Origin: an uncultured Collinsella sp.
GTDB taxonomy: Bacteria > Actinomycetota > Coriobacteriia > Coriobacteriales > Coriobacteriaceae
Length of the DNA: 23,618 bases
Direction: 5' to 3'
Assembly: GCA_902470095.1 (NCBI GenBank)
Contig: CABRFG010000034.1
Location: 1-23,618 of the forward strand
The translations under genes were made by a program, and so were the position numbers. The stretch's first letter is position 1; the number at the start of each line of letters is the position of its first letter. A model generated the notes under the pieces. It searched no databases, had not been told where the DNA came from, and was given only the letters and a program-made list of their open reading frames with translations. This document shows, in pieces, positions 1 through 7,887 of this stretch.

Positions 1-532
1 CGAGAAGATCCTGACCATGTACAACGACACGCTCCAGGGCAAGGCGCAGTACCTGGGCATGATCATGGGCGGCACGCCAACCTCCATCGAAGACCGCCGC
101 CGTGGCGTGTTCTCCTACGAGGCCCTGCGCAGCCGACTCGCTCAAGGCCGCTTTGCACGCGAGGACCTTAAGGACATGCTCGCGCCCATCATCCGCCTGC
201 AGCCACTCACCTACGAGGAGCTGCTGGTGCTGATCGAAAAACTCATGCAAATTCACGCCGGCTACTTTGGCTGGACGCCCACGCTTACCGAGAACGACTT
301 GGTGGACTTCCTCAAGATTGAGTTTGGCCGCGTGGGGGCCGACACGCATCTGACGCCCCGCGAGGTCATCCGCGACTTTATCGAGCTGCTCGACATCCTG
401 TGTCAAAATCCCGATGCTAACGTGGCCGAGTTGCTGCAAAGCGTCGGTGGCGACGCGCTGGCACCGGCAGCCGCAACAGACGACACCGGCACCGCAGGCG
501 GCGACCGTAACTTCGCCGAATTCACCATCTAA
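1..532 (+). CDS. BREX-type (DUF2791) P-loop ATPase, C-terminal part
   Basis: The gene enters from the left edge already open: the first complete codon is at position 2 and the frame runs to TAA at 530-532, giving about 176 visible residues. The ATG at 17 is internal, not the start. The visible part has the DUF2791 (BREX-system ATP-binding) C-terminal signature: GGTP, then RRGVFSYEALRSRL, an LTYEELLVLIEKL segment, a TPREVIRDFIELLDILCQNP segment and a short terminal FAEFTI. The Walker motifs lie upstream of the window. Members of this family pair with an Lhr-like helicase in type 2 BREX loci and in some tellurite-resistance-like (TerB domain) loci, and a helicase of that kind follows here. The C-terminal Ala/Thr/Gly-rich stretch before the last residues looks like a flexible linker. 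The family call is firm; the parent system cannot be named from what is visible. Confidence 0.78.
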   Translation, partial: EKILTMYNDTLQGKAQYLGMIMGGTPTSIEDRRRGVFSYEALRSRLAQGRFAREDLKDMLAPIIRLQPLTYEELLVLIEKLMQIHAGYFGWTPTLTENDLVDFLKIEFGRVGADTHLTPREVIRDFIELLDILCQNPDANVAELLQSVGGDALAPAAATDDTGTAGGDRNFAEFTI

Positions 533-570
533 CCTGCCAAAAAGGGACAGGTTCATTTTGGTAGGTTTTA
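531..570 (+). repeat. 3'-UTR hairpin with GGGACAG loop, copy 1
   Basis: Arms AACCTGCCAAAA (531-542) and TTTTGGTAGGTT (556-567) pair over 12 bp with one G-U pair. The loop is AGGGACAGGTTCA and a short T run follows. The stem starts inside the stop codon of the ATPase. It could act as a weak terminator or stability element between the ATPase and the helicase. Its loop matches those of the hairpins at 14641 and 15469 when each is read in the direction of its upstream gene. Confidence 0.65.
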
Positions 571-649
571 TCTGGGCGAGCGTTGAAGCAGTAATGCAGC
601 AAGCCGTTGCCAGCCGCGTTGAGAGATTCGTTTTTGAGAGGAGGCCCCC

Positions 650-3094
650 GTGAACGCCTTTGACCGCTACGCCCCGTTTATCCAAGACTTCATCTACTCC
701 CACGATTGGGAGAGCTTGCGCTCTATCCAGGTTGCGGCGGCAGATGCCATCTTTAACACGCAGGACAATGTGCTCCTGACGGCATCCACGGCTTCCGGCA
801 AAACCGAGGCAGCCTTTTTTCCCATCCTGACCGAGTTTTGGGAGAACCCGCCCGCAAGCGTGGGCGCCCTCTACATCGGCCCCCTCAAGGCGCTCATCAA
901 TGACCAATTCGTCCGCCTCAACGACCTGTGCGAGGAAGCCAATATCCCTGTCTGGCACTGGCATGGCGATGTCTCGCAGTCGCACAAGGCTAAGCTCATC
1001 AAAAAACCGAGCGGCATCTTGCAGATTACGCCCGAGTCACTCGAAGCGCTCTTAATCCATAAGCACATGGCGATCCCGCGCATGTTTTGCGACCTGCGCT
1101 ACGTCGTCATCGACGAGGTTCATTCGCTCATGCGCGGCGACCGCGGCGGGCAGACGCTCTGTCTTATCGAGCGCCTCTCGCGCATGGCAGGCGTGCAGCC
1201 CCGCCGCATCGGCCTTTCGGCCACCATCGGCGACCCCGAGCGCACGGGTGCCTTCCTGTCGCAGGGGACGGGACGCGACTGCGTCATCCCCCGCTTTGAG
1301 GAGCCGCGCCGCGTGTGGCGTATCTCCATGGAGCACTTCTACAACTCGGGTCCCCAGGCGCAGCAGCGAGGATTCGCGAGCACAGGTCCGCAGGAAGCTG
1401 AGGTGCTCGCATGCGAGCGCATTGAGGCGGCACCACCCGCGGCACTGCCCGTCAGCACCCAAGACATGCGCCATAGCGGGCAACTCACACAGGAGGAACG
1501 CCGCCAACGTCGCGAGCAGGCACGGGACAAGGCTGCCCCCAAGGGCAGTCGCACTTCCTCGGCCCCCGAGGGCGAAGTCGACATCCCACGAGCGACCGAG
1601 CAGGCGCTTCTCAACCCCACCGACACGGCGCCCGACAACGCCGACCCCGGTATGGGCTATATCTTTGAGCATACGCGCGGCCGCAAGTGCCTGGTCTTTG
1701 CCAACTCGCGCGAGGAGGCAGAGGCCGTGTGCTCCATGCTGCGCAGCTACTGCGAAAGTCGACACGAGCCCGACCGCTTTCTAATCCATCACGGCAATCT
1801 TTCGGCATCGCTGCGCGAGACGGCCGAGGAGCTCATGCGCGAGGAGGAGCAGGCGCAGACAACCGTCACCACCTCTACGCTGGAGCTCGGTATCGATATC
1901 GGCCGCCTGGAGCGCGCCTTCCAGATTGACGCGCCGTTTACCGTCAGTTCCTTTTTGCAGCGCATGGGGCGCACGGGACGCCGCGACCTTCCGCCCGAGA
2001 TGTGGTTTGTCATGCGCGAGGAAGAACCCGAGCCGCGCACGATGATGCCCGAGACCATTCCGTGGAAGCTCCTGCAGGGCATCGCGCTCGTACAACTCTA
2101 TCGCGAGGAAAAGTGGGTCGAGCCGCCCGAGCTCGATCGACTCCCCTACAGCCTGCTCTATCACCAGACTATGTCGACCCTCGCCAGCACCGGCGAGCTC
2201 ACGCCGGCCGAACTTGCCCAGCGCGTGCTCACGCTCAGCTATTTCCACCGTGTCTCGGCAGACGATTACCGTGTGCTGCTACGTCACCTCATTAAGATCG
2301 ACCATATCCAGGTCACCGAAGGTGGCGGGCTCATCGTGGGTCTCGCGGGCGAGCGCATCATTAACAACTTTAAGTTCTACGCCGTATTCCAGGAAAACGA
2401 GGAGTTCACCGTTCGCAGCGAGTCGGCCGAGTTGGGCACGATCGTCAATCCGCCACCGCCCGGCGAGCGCATCGCCATCGCCGGACACTGCTGGATTGTC
2501 GAGGAAGTGGACTGGAAGCGACACACCGTCTTTGCCACGCAAGTCAAAGGTCGTGTGCCGGCATACTTTGGCGACTGCCCCGGTGACATCAATACACACG
2601 TACTCGAACGCATGCGCCAAGCGCTCAACGAGCACGCAGCATATCCGTACCTCATGGGTAACGCACGGGCCCGCTTGGCGCAGGCTCGCCATACGGCCGA
2701 GATTTCGGGCGCGGGGACCAAGCCACTCATTAACCTGGGCGGCGACACCTGGGTGCTCTTCCCCTGGTTGGGCAGCTACGCCTTTTTGGCACTCGAGCGC
2801 ATGCTCAAGATTAAATGTGCCGCGGAGCTGGGCCTTCGCGGACTCGACCCGTCACGCCCGTACTTTATGCAGTTTAAAATGCAGGCCGACGAGGAGACGT
2901 TCTTTGAGGTGCTCGCCGCCGAGGCCGAGAAAGACTTCGATCCCATCGAGCTCGTCTATCCCGGCGAGGTGCCTTATTTTGACCGCTACGACGAGTTTGT
3001 TCCCGAAGAGCTCGTGCGCAAAGGCTTCGCCGAAGGCGTGCTCGACATCGAGGGCATGAACCAGCGCGTCCTCAGCTGGCGCGACCACGCCTAA
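650..3094 (+). CDS. Lhr-like superfamily 2 DEAD/DEAH helicase (BrxHI-like)
   Basis: An 814-residue ATP-dependent helicase. All core motifs are present: Walker A TASTASGKTE (Lys about 51), motif II DEVH (155-158), motif III SATIG (190-194), KCLVFANS (about 346-353), HHGNLSASLRE (380-390), motif V TSTLELGIDIG (408-418) and motif VI QRMGRTGRRD (437-446). After residue 450 comes an Lhr-like accessory region (winged helix and beta-rich domain). Between motifs III and IV, about residues 232-335, is a hydrophilic Gln/Arg/Ala-rich stretch that looks disordered and is unusual for the core. The GTG start is chosen because GGAGG lies just upstream with good spacing, and no better start is in frame. It follows the DUF2791 ATPase by 117 bp on the same strand, so the two probably form one locus. 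It could unwind DNA or RNA; substrate and exact system are not determined by the sequence. Confidence 0.85.
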   Translation: MNAFDRYAPFIQDFIYSHDWESLRSIQVAAADAIFNTQDNVLLTASTASGKTEAAFFPILTEFWENPPASVGALYIGPLKALINDQFVRLNDLCEEANIPVWHWHGDVSQSHKAKLIKKPSGILQITPESLEALLIHKHMAIPRMFCDLRYVVIDEVHSLMRGDRGGQTLCLIERLSRMAGVQPRRIGLSATIGDPERTGAFLSQGTGRDCVIPRFEEPRRVWRISMEHFYNSGPQAQQRGFASTGPQEAEVLACERIEAAPPAALPVSTQDMRHSGQLTQEERRQRREQARDKAAPKGSRTSSAPEGEVDIPRATEQALLNPTDTAPDNADPGMGYIFEHTRGRKCLVFANSREEAEAVCSMLRSYCESRHEPDRFLIHHGNLSASLRETAEELMREEEQAQTTVTTSTLELGIDIGRLERAFQIDAPFTVSSFLQRMGRTGRRDLPPEMWFVMREEEPEPRTMMPETIPWKLLQGIALVQLYREEKWVEPPELDRLPYSLLYHQTMSTLASTGELTPAELAQRVLTLSYFHRVSADDYRVLLRHLIKIDHIQVTEGGGLIVGLAGERIINNFKFYAVFQENEEFTVRSESAELGTIVNPPPPGERIAIAGHCWIVEEVDWKRHTVFATQVKGRVPAYFGDCPGDINTHVLERMRQALNEHAAYPYLMGNARARLAQARHTAEISGAGTKPLINLGGDTWVLFPWLGSYAFLALERMLKIKCAAELGLRGLDPSRPYFMQFKMQADEETFFEVLAAEAEKDFDPIELVYPGEVPYFDRYDEFVPEELVRKGFAEGVLDIEGMNQRVLSWRDHA

Positions 3095-3121
3095 GACCAG
3101 TCCTTTTTGGGACGGGGAGAC

Positions 3122-4000
3122 TTACTTGTCGTGAAGGACGGTGCCGAGGAAGTCGGTGTCGAAGGGCACAGCTTCGGCAAAGGCGTAGTCGCCGTCGCTG
3201 GCGATGAGCAGATAATTCTCCTCGCCGCCGAACTCTGCATCGCCACATGGGACCACCCAGGCGTGGGCGAACACCTCGAGCGCCGTGGCGGCGCAATCGC
3301 GCAGGAACGTTACGTCGCTCCCCTCGTTTGCGCTCACGATATTGGCAACGTAGATACCCCCGGGGTTCAGGCTGCCTCGCACCAAACGCAACGCCTCAAC
3401 CGTCGCCAGCTCGCGTACGGGCTCGACACCGCCAAAGCAATCGCTCACGACCACGTCGTAGCGACGATGGCCCACGCTCGTCACACCCAAATACGAGCGA
3501 GCCTCAGCGGTAATCACCCGCAAGCGGTCGCCCACCGCACGCTCCAGCTCGTCCAGGTAGAACCAGCGGCGCGCTAGGCGCGTAATCTCTCCGTCATACT
3601 CGATAACGTCCATGCACAAGTCCTCGTGCGACATCAGCGCGAACTTGGGATAGGCAAACCCGCCGCCGCCCAGCATAAGCATGCGGTCGATACCGTGACC
3701 GTAAGCGTCGCGCATCGCATCCTCGGCCTCAAACACGTCGTCAAACGAACGATAGTACCTAAAGACGGGCTCCGCCCAACGCTCGCCAACGTAGCTTGCA
3801 CTTTGGTAGACGCCGCCTTGTACCAATACGCGGACTTCGTCGCCGCCCTCGTCATGCACGCGCTTCACACGCGCCAACCCATTGCGGGTTCGCGCAACCT
3901 GCAGACAGGCAGCACGAACAGCGACGGCGGCCGCACCAAGCGCCGCGGCTCCCAGAGCAACGCCGGCAACGACGCCGGCAGAAACACTCGGCTTGTTCAT
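3122..4000 (-). CDS. Membrane-anchored spermidine-synthase-fold protein
   Basis: 292 residues. The N-terminus (about 8-33) is a Gly/Ala/Val-rich hydrophobic segment, a likely membrane anchor. The rest is a Rossmann-type methyltransferase/aminopropyltransferase domain: motif I MLMLGGGGFAYPKF, the acidic strand MDVIEYDGEI, and YDVVVSDCFGG at the motif IV position. Classical spermidine synthases have two acidic residues here (DSTDP-like); only the first is kept, so polyamine synthesis is doubtful and a methyltransferase or non-catalytic role is possible. The ATG follows the Elp3 stop TAG with no gap (TAGATG), which implies translational coupling. It converges on the helicase with only 27 bp between the stops. 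The fold assignment is good; the reaction is unknown. Confidence 0.75.
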   Translation of the reverse strand: MNKPSVSAGVVAGVALGAAALGAAAVAVRAACLQVARTRNGLARVKRVHDEGGDEVRVLVQGGVYQSASYVGERWAEPVFRYYRSFDDVFEAEDAMRDAYGHGIDRMLMLGGGGFAYPKFALMSHEDLCMDVIEYDGEITRLARRWFYLDELERAVGDRLRVITAEARSYLGVTSVGHRRYDVVVSDCFGGVEPVRELATVEALRLVRGSLNPGGIYVANIVSANEGSDVTFLRDCAATALEVFAHAWVVPCGDAEFGGEENYLLIASDGDYAFAEAVPFDTDFLGTVLHDK

Positions 4001-5905
4001 CTAGAGCTCCTTTTGCAGATAAAGGCCATAGTCATAAAATCCAAGATGGCGATAGTACTCGCGCGTACCAATCGCGCTGATCACGTTGATGCGCGCATAG
4101 CCCGCGTCCCGAGCAATATGGCACGCACGCTCCACCAGCGACCGTCCCAATCCATGGTGCTGGGCTGCCTGGCCTTGATCCCCCACGCGCGCCGCCATGC
4201 CATACACGTGTACCTCGCGAATCATCGCCTCGTCCGGCATCGTCGGCAACTCGTCCGCATGTGCGGCAACAAAAGCGCGAACGGGCAGCGACAGACGCAA
4301 AAAGCCGGCGATCTTGCCTTCGGGCGTCACCCACTGCAAAAAGCGTTCACGCGTCACCGGCGTCTCGTAAGCGACCTCATCAAGAGACAGTTCATCCAGG
4401 TCGGCACCCGCGGTACTGATCTCGCGATAGCGAATCTCGCGCACCGTCGCACCGTCACCCCGAGCAGCCAGGCGGTTCTCAACGAGCTGACGCAGGTTGG
4501 GCTTCTTGTTGCCCACCATGATGTCGTCGGAGCTAAAGTCGCGGATCATGCGGCTGATGCGGCAGAACGCCGGCGTCACCACGATGTCGTCGGCCAGCAC
4601 ATCGAGCAGTTCTTCCTCGGTATAGGGGCGCCACTCGCCGCGCTCATAGCGGCCCACCAGACGCGAGCCCTCGATGAGCGCGCACGGGTAGACCTTGACC
4701 TCGTCGGGCATAAAGGCCCCCTCGGTCATAAAGCGCTCGTAGTCGCGCTTGTCCCCCTCGGGCGTGGCGCCCAGCAAGTTGAGCATAAAATGCGCGTGGA
4801 TCTTAAAGCCAAACAGACGCGCAAGCGAAAACGCCCGCTCGATCTGAGCCACCGAAATGCGACGCTCGTTGATATCGAGCAAATGCTGGTTGAGGCTCTG
4901 GATGCCCATCTGAATCTTGGTGCAACCCAGGCGGCGGATAAGCGTGAGCGCCTGGGGCGTCACGGCATCGGGGCGCGTCTCGATAACGAGCCCCACCACG
5001 CGATGCTTCGCCGTCTCGTTGATGCGCTGCTGACGCTCAAGCTCCTCCATCGTTGCCGTCTGCCACTCAGTGACCTCGCCCCACGGCGTACCGGGACCGT
5101 ACAGACGACGCACCGCACGGTTATAGCCGCCCACGGCAGCATCCACACGCCCCTGCTCGTCGGCAACGCCGGCAGCAAGCTCGACCTCGTCTGTCGCAAT
5201 GCCGGCGGCCCGATAGCGCTCACGGCGCTCTGCTACCACAGGCGGCAGGGCATCGGCGGGAGCGTCATCGAGCAGACGCCCCGCCTCGGCACGGCTGGTG
5301 CCCGGACGCGCCAACATGGGGTTGGCCGCCACGCCGGCGACGGCATCGTCATTGAGCGCGCGGAAAAGCTCCGACATAAACCATGTCTGATAGCCTTCCG
5401 GATAGTCGCTCCAGGTACCACCGAGCACGATGAGCTCTATCTTGTCGGTCGCATGCCCCATTTGCGAAAGCGCGGTCAGGCGAGCGCTCACCTGCAAATA
5501 CGGATCGAAGCAGTTTTGCTCCGCACGGGCGCACGCCGGCTCGGCGTGCAGGTAGCTTTTGGGCATGCGCAGATCGTTGGGGCAAAACAGGCAATCGCCC
5601 GAGCATGGCCAGGGCTTGGTGATGACGGTAATGGTCGCCACGCCCGAAGCCGTGCGACGAGGCTTCATGCGCAGGACCTGCAGCAGTTGACGTTCCAGTT
5701 CGGAATCGACATTCCACGCAGCCCACCGAGCCGGCTCCTCACGTTTAACCCGCTGGTAAAACGGCAGCAGACGGCGCTTGGCCAAATCGCGTTTGTCGGC
5801 ACCCTCACGGCGCGCCTCGGCATGTATCAGTTTGACGAGCGCCTTGTCGTCCACGGTCTCGCCGCGACGCAGGGCCTCAAGTATGTTCAAGATAATCTGT
5901 TCCAT
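4001..5905 (-). CDS. elp3: Elp3-type tRNA uridine-34 carboxymethyl transferase (radical SAM + acetyltransferase)
   Basis: 634 residues with both Elp3 domains. The radical SAM cluster is CSGDCLFC (C101, C105, C108), preceded by VATITVITKPWP and followed by CPNDLRMPKSYL, which is typical of Elp3. The middle has the family's KIQMGIQSLN and ETRPD motifs and KIHAHFMLNLLGATPEGD. The C-terminus is a GNAT acetyltransferase domain with IREVHVYG, a glycine-rich acetyl-CoA loop (HHGLGRSLVERA) and REYYRHLGFYDYG. Elp3 proteins use S-adenosylmethionine and acetyl-CoA to install a carboxymethyl group on C5 of wobble uridine in tRNA; in bacteria and archaea Elp3 works without the other Elongator subunits. 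An insertion at about residues 170-265 makes it longer than compact homologues. The start is the ATG at 5905, with a -10-like TACAAT only 6 bases before it, so the mRNA may be leaderless. It is directly coupled to the downstream gene at 4000. Confidence 0.92.
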   Translation of the reverse strand: MEQIILNILEALRRGETVDDKALVKLIHAEARREGADKRDLAKRRLLPFYQRVKREEPARWAAWNVDSELERQLLQVLRMKPRRTASGVATITVITKPWPCSGDCLFCPNDLRMPKSYLHAEPACARAEQNCFDPYLQVSARLTALSQMGHATDKIELIVLGGTWSDYPEGYQTWFMSELFRALNDDAVAGVAANPMLARPGTSRAEAGRLLDDAPADALPPVVAERRERYRAAGIATDEVELAAGVADEQGRVDAAVGGYNRAVRRLYGPGTPWGEVTEWQTATMEELERQQRINETAKHRVVGLVIETRPDAVTPQALTLIRRLGCTKIQMGIQSLNQHLLDINERRISVAQIERAFSLARLFGFKIHAHFMLNLLGATPEGDKRDYERFMTEGAFMPDEVKVYPCALIEGSRLVGRYERGEWRPYTEEELLDVLADDIVVTPAFCRISRMIRDFSSDDIMVGNKKPNLRQLVENRLAARGDGATVREIRYREISTAGADLDELSLDEVAYETPVTRERFLQWVTPEGKIAGFLRLSLPVRAFVAAHADELPTMPDEAMIREVHVYGMAARVGDQGQAAQHHGLGRSLVERACHIARDAGYARINVISAIGTREYYRHLGFYDYGLYLQKEL

Positions 5906-5911
5906 GCCCCC

Positions 5912-5917
5912 ATTGTA
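5912..5917 (-). promoter_or_regulatory. -10-like TACAAT immediately before elp3
   Basis: On the minus strand TACAAT is followed by GGGGGC and then the elp3 ATG. If this is the -10 box, transcription would start at or within a base or two of the start codon. I see no good -35; the place where it should be is occupied by the hairpin at 5924-5957. Confidence 0.35.
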
Positions 5918-5923
5918 AAGGCA

Positions 5924-5957
5924 AAGGCGCCGGAGCCGACCTCGGCTTCGGCGCCTT
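5924..5957 (-). terminator. Hairpin terminator after the DUF4097 gene
   Basis: A long GC-rich stem (outer arms AAGGCGCCG/CGGCGCCTT extended by AGCCG/CGGCT) lies 48 bp after the stop of the 6005-6907 gene. On the minus strand it is followed by TTTGCCTTTA, a broken T run. It probably ends the XRE-DUF4097 transcript. It lies just upstream of the elp3 start. Confidence 0.65.
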
Positions 5958-6004
5958 CATCAAACAGCGCGTCTATATCTTCGCCTAGGCTTTTGTCTGC
6001 CTCA

Positions 6005-6907
6005 CTACTCCGAATCAAACGACATGTCGCCCGAATCGACTTCAAAACTATACACAGCAGACTTATCCCCGTTATCGAATTCAAGATTCAAAATGGTATC
6101 GCCGTCGTACCCAAGCGGAAGGAAATCGCTCTCGAAGTCGCCACTGCCCAAGGTGAGGCTCGCCTTAAAGCCCGTAGAGTTCGGAACCGTCATCTCCACA
6201 TCGCCCGAGCCCACGCTCACGTCCATCGACTTCGCGGGGGCCTGGTAAAGCTCGAACGTCACATCGCCCGAACCGACCTCGGCGCTGAGCGCATCAGTCA
6301 CGCTGCCCGTAAACTCTACATCTCCCGCACCCAGGAAAAGGTCGAAACCATCACAGGTGACACCGGCAATCTGCAGATCACCCGAGCCCACGTGCGCGTT
6401 GACTCCCTTCAGATGTTCGGCAACACGGCGCGGCAGCTCGACCGTAACTGAGCGATCGATTGCCTTACCGTCATCACTTCCAAACTGGGAAACCTTGAGC
6501 GTCGAGTCCTCGACAGATGCGATGTTTTGCGTCGCAGCCTTGGAGGCATCCATACCCTTGGCAACGCGCCCCCGCTCGATAACGCGAGCCTTGTTGCCAT
6601 CAACAACCTTGACGTCCACCGAAGCCGCGGCGATATCGAAATCGAGGTAGCGAAATTGATCGGCATCAAAGGTCGCACTCGAAAGCTGCTGAGGCTGAGC
6701 GGAATATTTACCGCCATCGTTCATAAAATCGTCGTCGTCAACCACATCGTCCATACCGGACAAGCCGGATACAACATCGTCGAGATCCCACGGGCCATCA
6801 AAATGAATCAAAGTCCGCGAAACGCCAAAAACAAGCCCAACGATGAGCACAAACGCTCCGATGCCGACGCCCAAGCGTACCTTGGATTCATGCGAAAGCT
6901 TCATCAT
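6005..6907 (-). CDS. Membrane-anchored DUF4097-type beta-repeat protein
   Basis: 300 residues. A basic start (MMKLSHESKVR) precedes one hydrophobic segment at about 12-33, then an Asp-rich linker. From about residue 140 on the protein is a run of short beta-repeats with a GSGD core: VGSGDLQIAG, LGAGDVEFTG, VGSGDVTFEL, VGSGDVEMTV, LGSGDFESDF and a last SGDMSF. This is the pattern of DUF4097/adhesin-like right-handed beta structures. The domain is probably outside the membrane if the N-terminus stays in. It overlaps the upstream regulator gene by 4 bases (ATGA), so both are translated from one mRNA. Such pairs of a regulator and a DUF4097 protein are common in Gram-positive bacteria and are suspected to sense envelope stress; the ligand is not known. 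Confidence 0.78.
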   Translation of the reverse strand: MMKLSHESKVRLGVGIGAFVLIVGLVFGVSRTLIHFDGPWDLDDVVSGLSGMDDVVDDDDFMNDGGKYSAQPQQLSSATFDADQFRYLDFDIAAASVDVKVVDGNKARVIERGRVAKGMDASKAATQNIASVEDSTLKVSQFGSDDGKAIDRSVTVELPRRVAEHLKGVNAHVGSGDLQIAGVTCDGFDLFLGAGDVEFTGSVTDALSAEVGSGDVTFELYQAPAKSMDVSVGSGDVEMTVPNSTGFKASLTLGSGDFESDFLPLGYDGDTILNLEFDNGDKSAVYSFEVDSGDMSFDSE

Positions 6908-7620
6908 TCACCACCCTCTTTGGCAATCGGCTCAGCGGTAGTCGCGGTAGCCACGTCAGTATCAACCGGAGCGGAAACATTCTGAGCCCTAGCGACCGCC
7001 GATGCCGGACCAACCTGAATATCCCCGCGCGCCCAATCACCATCGAGCGCACGCGCTACCCAGTGATAGATGGGAATCGTAAAGAAGATCAGCGCGGCAA
7101 AGGGGCCGGCACCAAACAGGAACATCAGCAAAAAGAACAGTAGCCAGCACACGGCCCAATACGGGAACGACTGGAACGGGCCCTTCACCGGAGTCGAGCC
7201 AACTGCGCCGCCACTCGTCGCCTGCGCCGTAGCGGCATTGGCGGCCTGTGCACTCCAGCTTGCCGCTTGCGCCGCCTTGGCGGCGGCGTCACTCGCCTGT
7301 GTTGCCGCCTCGGTAGCTCGTGCCGCCGCCTCATGGGTGCGTGCGCGCTCTGCCGCCTCGGCCTCGCGCTGACGAGCGCGGTCCTCGTTCTCAAACTCGA
7401 TATCGTCCTCGATCTCGTCGCTCGGATTGAGCAGCTCGTCCAGGCTCACACCATAGAGTTTGGCGAGCGAGATCAGGTTCTCGGTATCGGGCGAGCTCTC
7501 CGCGCGCTCCCATTTACTGACCGCCTGGCGCGACAGTCCCAGCTTTCGTGCCAGCCCTTCTTGACTAAAGCCTTTGCTGCGGCGAAGGTCGGCGAGCCGC
7601 TGCGCAGTTTCTACATTCAT
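6904..7620 (-). CDS. XRE-family regulator with Ala-rich linker and C-terminal membrane helices
   Basis: 238 residues. The open frame extends upstream to 7869, but the start at 7620 is chosen because AGGAGGAACC precedes this ATG and the helix-turn-helix begins there. Residues 5-60 are a Cro/C1-type domain (SQEGLARKLGLSRQAVSKWERAE is its core). Residues 70-85 are acidic and 85-140 are an Ala/Gln/Glu-rich probable coiled coil. Two hydrophobic segments follow (FPYWAVCWLLFFLLMFLFG and AALIFFTIPIYHWVARAL), then an Ala/Val/Thr-rich tail. A DNA-binding domain tethered to the membrane suggests it reads a membrane signal directly. It overlaps the downstream DUF4097 gene by 4 bases and is divergent from the methyltransferase gene at 7888, with possible operators between them. 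Confidence 0.82.
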   Translation of the reverse strand: MNVETAQRLADLRRSKGFSQEGLARKLGLSRQAVSKWERAESSPDTENLISLAKLYGVSLDELLNPSDEIEDDIEFENEDRARQREAEAAERARTHEAAARATEAATQASDAAAKAAQAASWSAQAANAATAQATSGGAVGSTPVKGPFQSFPYWAVCWLLFFLLMFLFGAGPFAALIFFTIPIYHWVARALDGDWARGDIQVGPASAVARAQNVSAPVDTDVATATTAEPIAKEGGE

Positions 7621-7738
7621 GGTTCCTCCTATGTGATGCCAGCCGTACCGCCGGACCGCTTTTGTTCTTAAGGCGCCTTGCACAGTTAAAAATCTATCCG
7701 CCACCGCCAAAAGCATGCCACCTATTCTAGTGAGATTT

Positions 7739-7767
7739 TTGACAACCGGCGGTTGCGGGCGCATATG
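7739..7767 (+). promoter_or_regulatory. Possible promoter with palindromic operator in its spacer
   Basis: A consensus -35 TTGACA (7739-7744) is followed after 17 bases by CATATG (7762-7767, a weak -10). The perfect palindrome CAACCGGCGGTTG (7743-7755) overlaps the -35 and fills much of the spacer, a classic place for a repressor. The adjacent XRE regulator is the obvious candidate binder; that is inference. Confidence 0.4.
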
Positions 7768-7811
7768 AGCTGCGGAAATGTGTCCAAACAAAGCAATGAC
7801 CCGTAGCTTGG

Positions 7812-7841
7812 TTGTCCCCGTTGCGGCGTTAACGGTAGTAT
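7812..7841 (+). promoter_or_regulatory. Second possible promoter for the methyltransferase gene
   Basis: TTGTCC (7812-7817), an 18-base spacer and TAGTAT (7836-7841) lie upstream of the GTG start. The spacer holds the inverted repeat CCGTT-8-AACGG (7818-7835). This gives a leader of about 40 bases. The match to consensus is moderate. Confidence 0.35.
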
Positions 7842-7887
7842 GGTCGTACTGTTTATTCCGCACCGCCAACGGAGGGAGTTCCGCGCC

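Noticed and set aside
3095..3121. Small GTCC-TTTTT-GGAC stem between the helicase and the convergent gene, considered as a fourth member of the GGGACAG hairpin family
   Set aside because: The stem is only 4 bp and the loop and arms do not match the other three copies.
5887..6084. Minus-strand frame ending in protein-like EADKSLGEDIDALFDEGAEAEVG, considered as a small gene
   Set aside because: It overlaps the end of the DUF4097 gene and runs through the terminator hairpin, which creates the repetitive Glu/Ala residues. No ribosome site precedes its ATG.
3626..6451. 941-residue open frame on the plus strand
   Set aside because: It is antisense to elp3 and its neighbour. Long stop-free shadows are common in GC-rich genes; its Arg/His/Ala-rich composition is that of a reversed frame, and the minus-strand proteins have clear family motifs.
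7840..7887. ATG at 7840 as start of the Trm9-like gene
   Set aside because: It overlaps the possible -10 box and has no Shine-Dalgarno site, while the GTG at 7888 has one.
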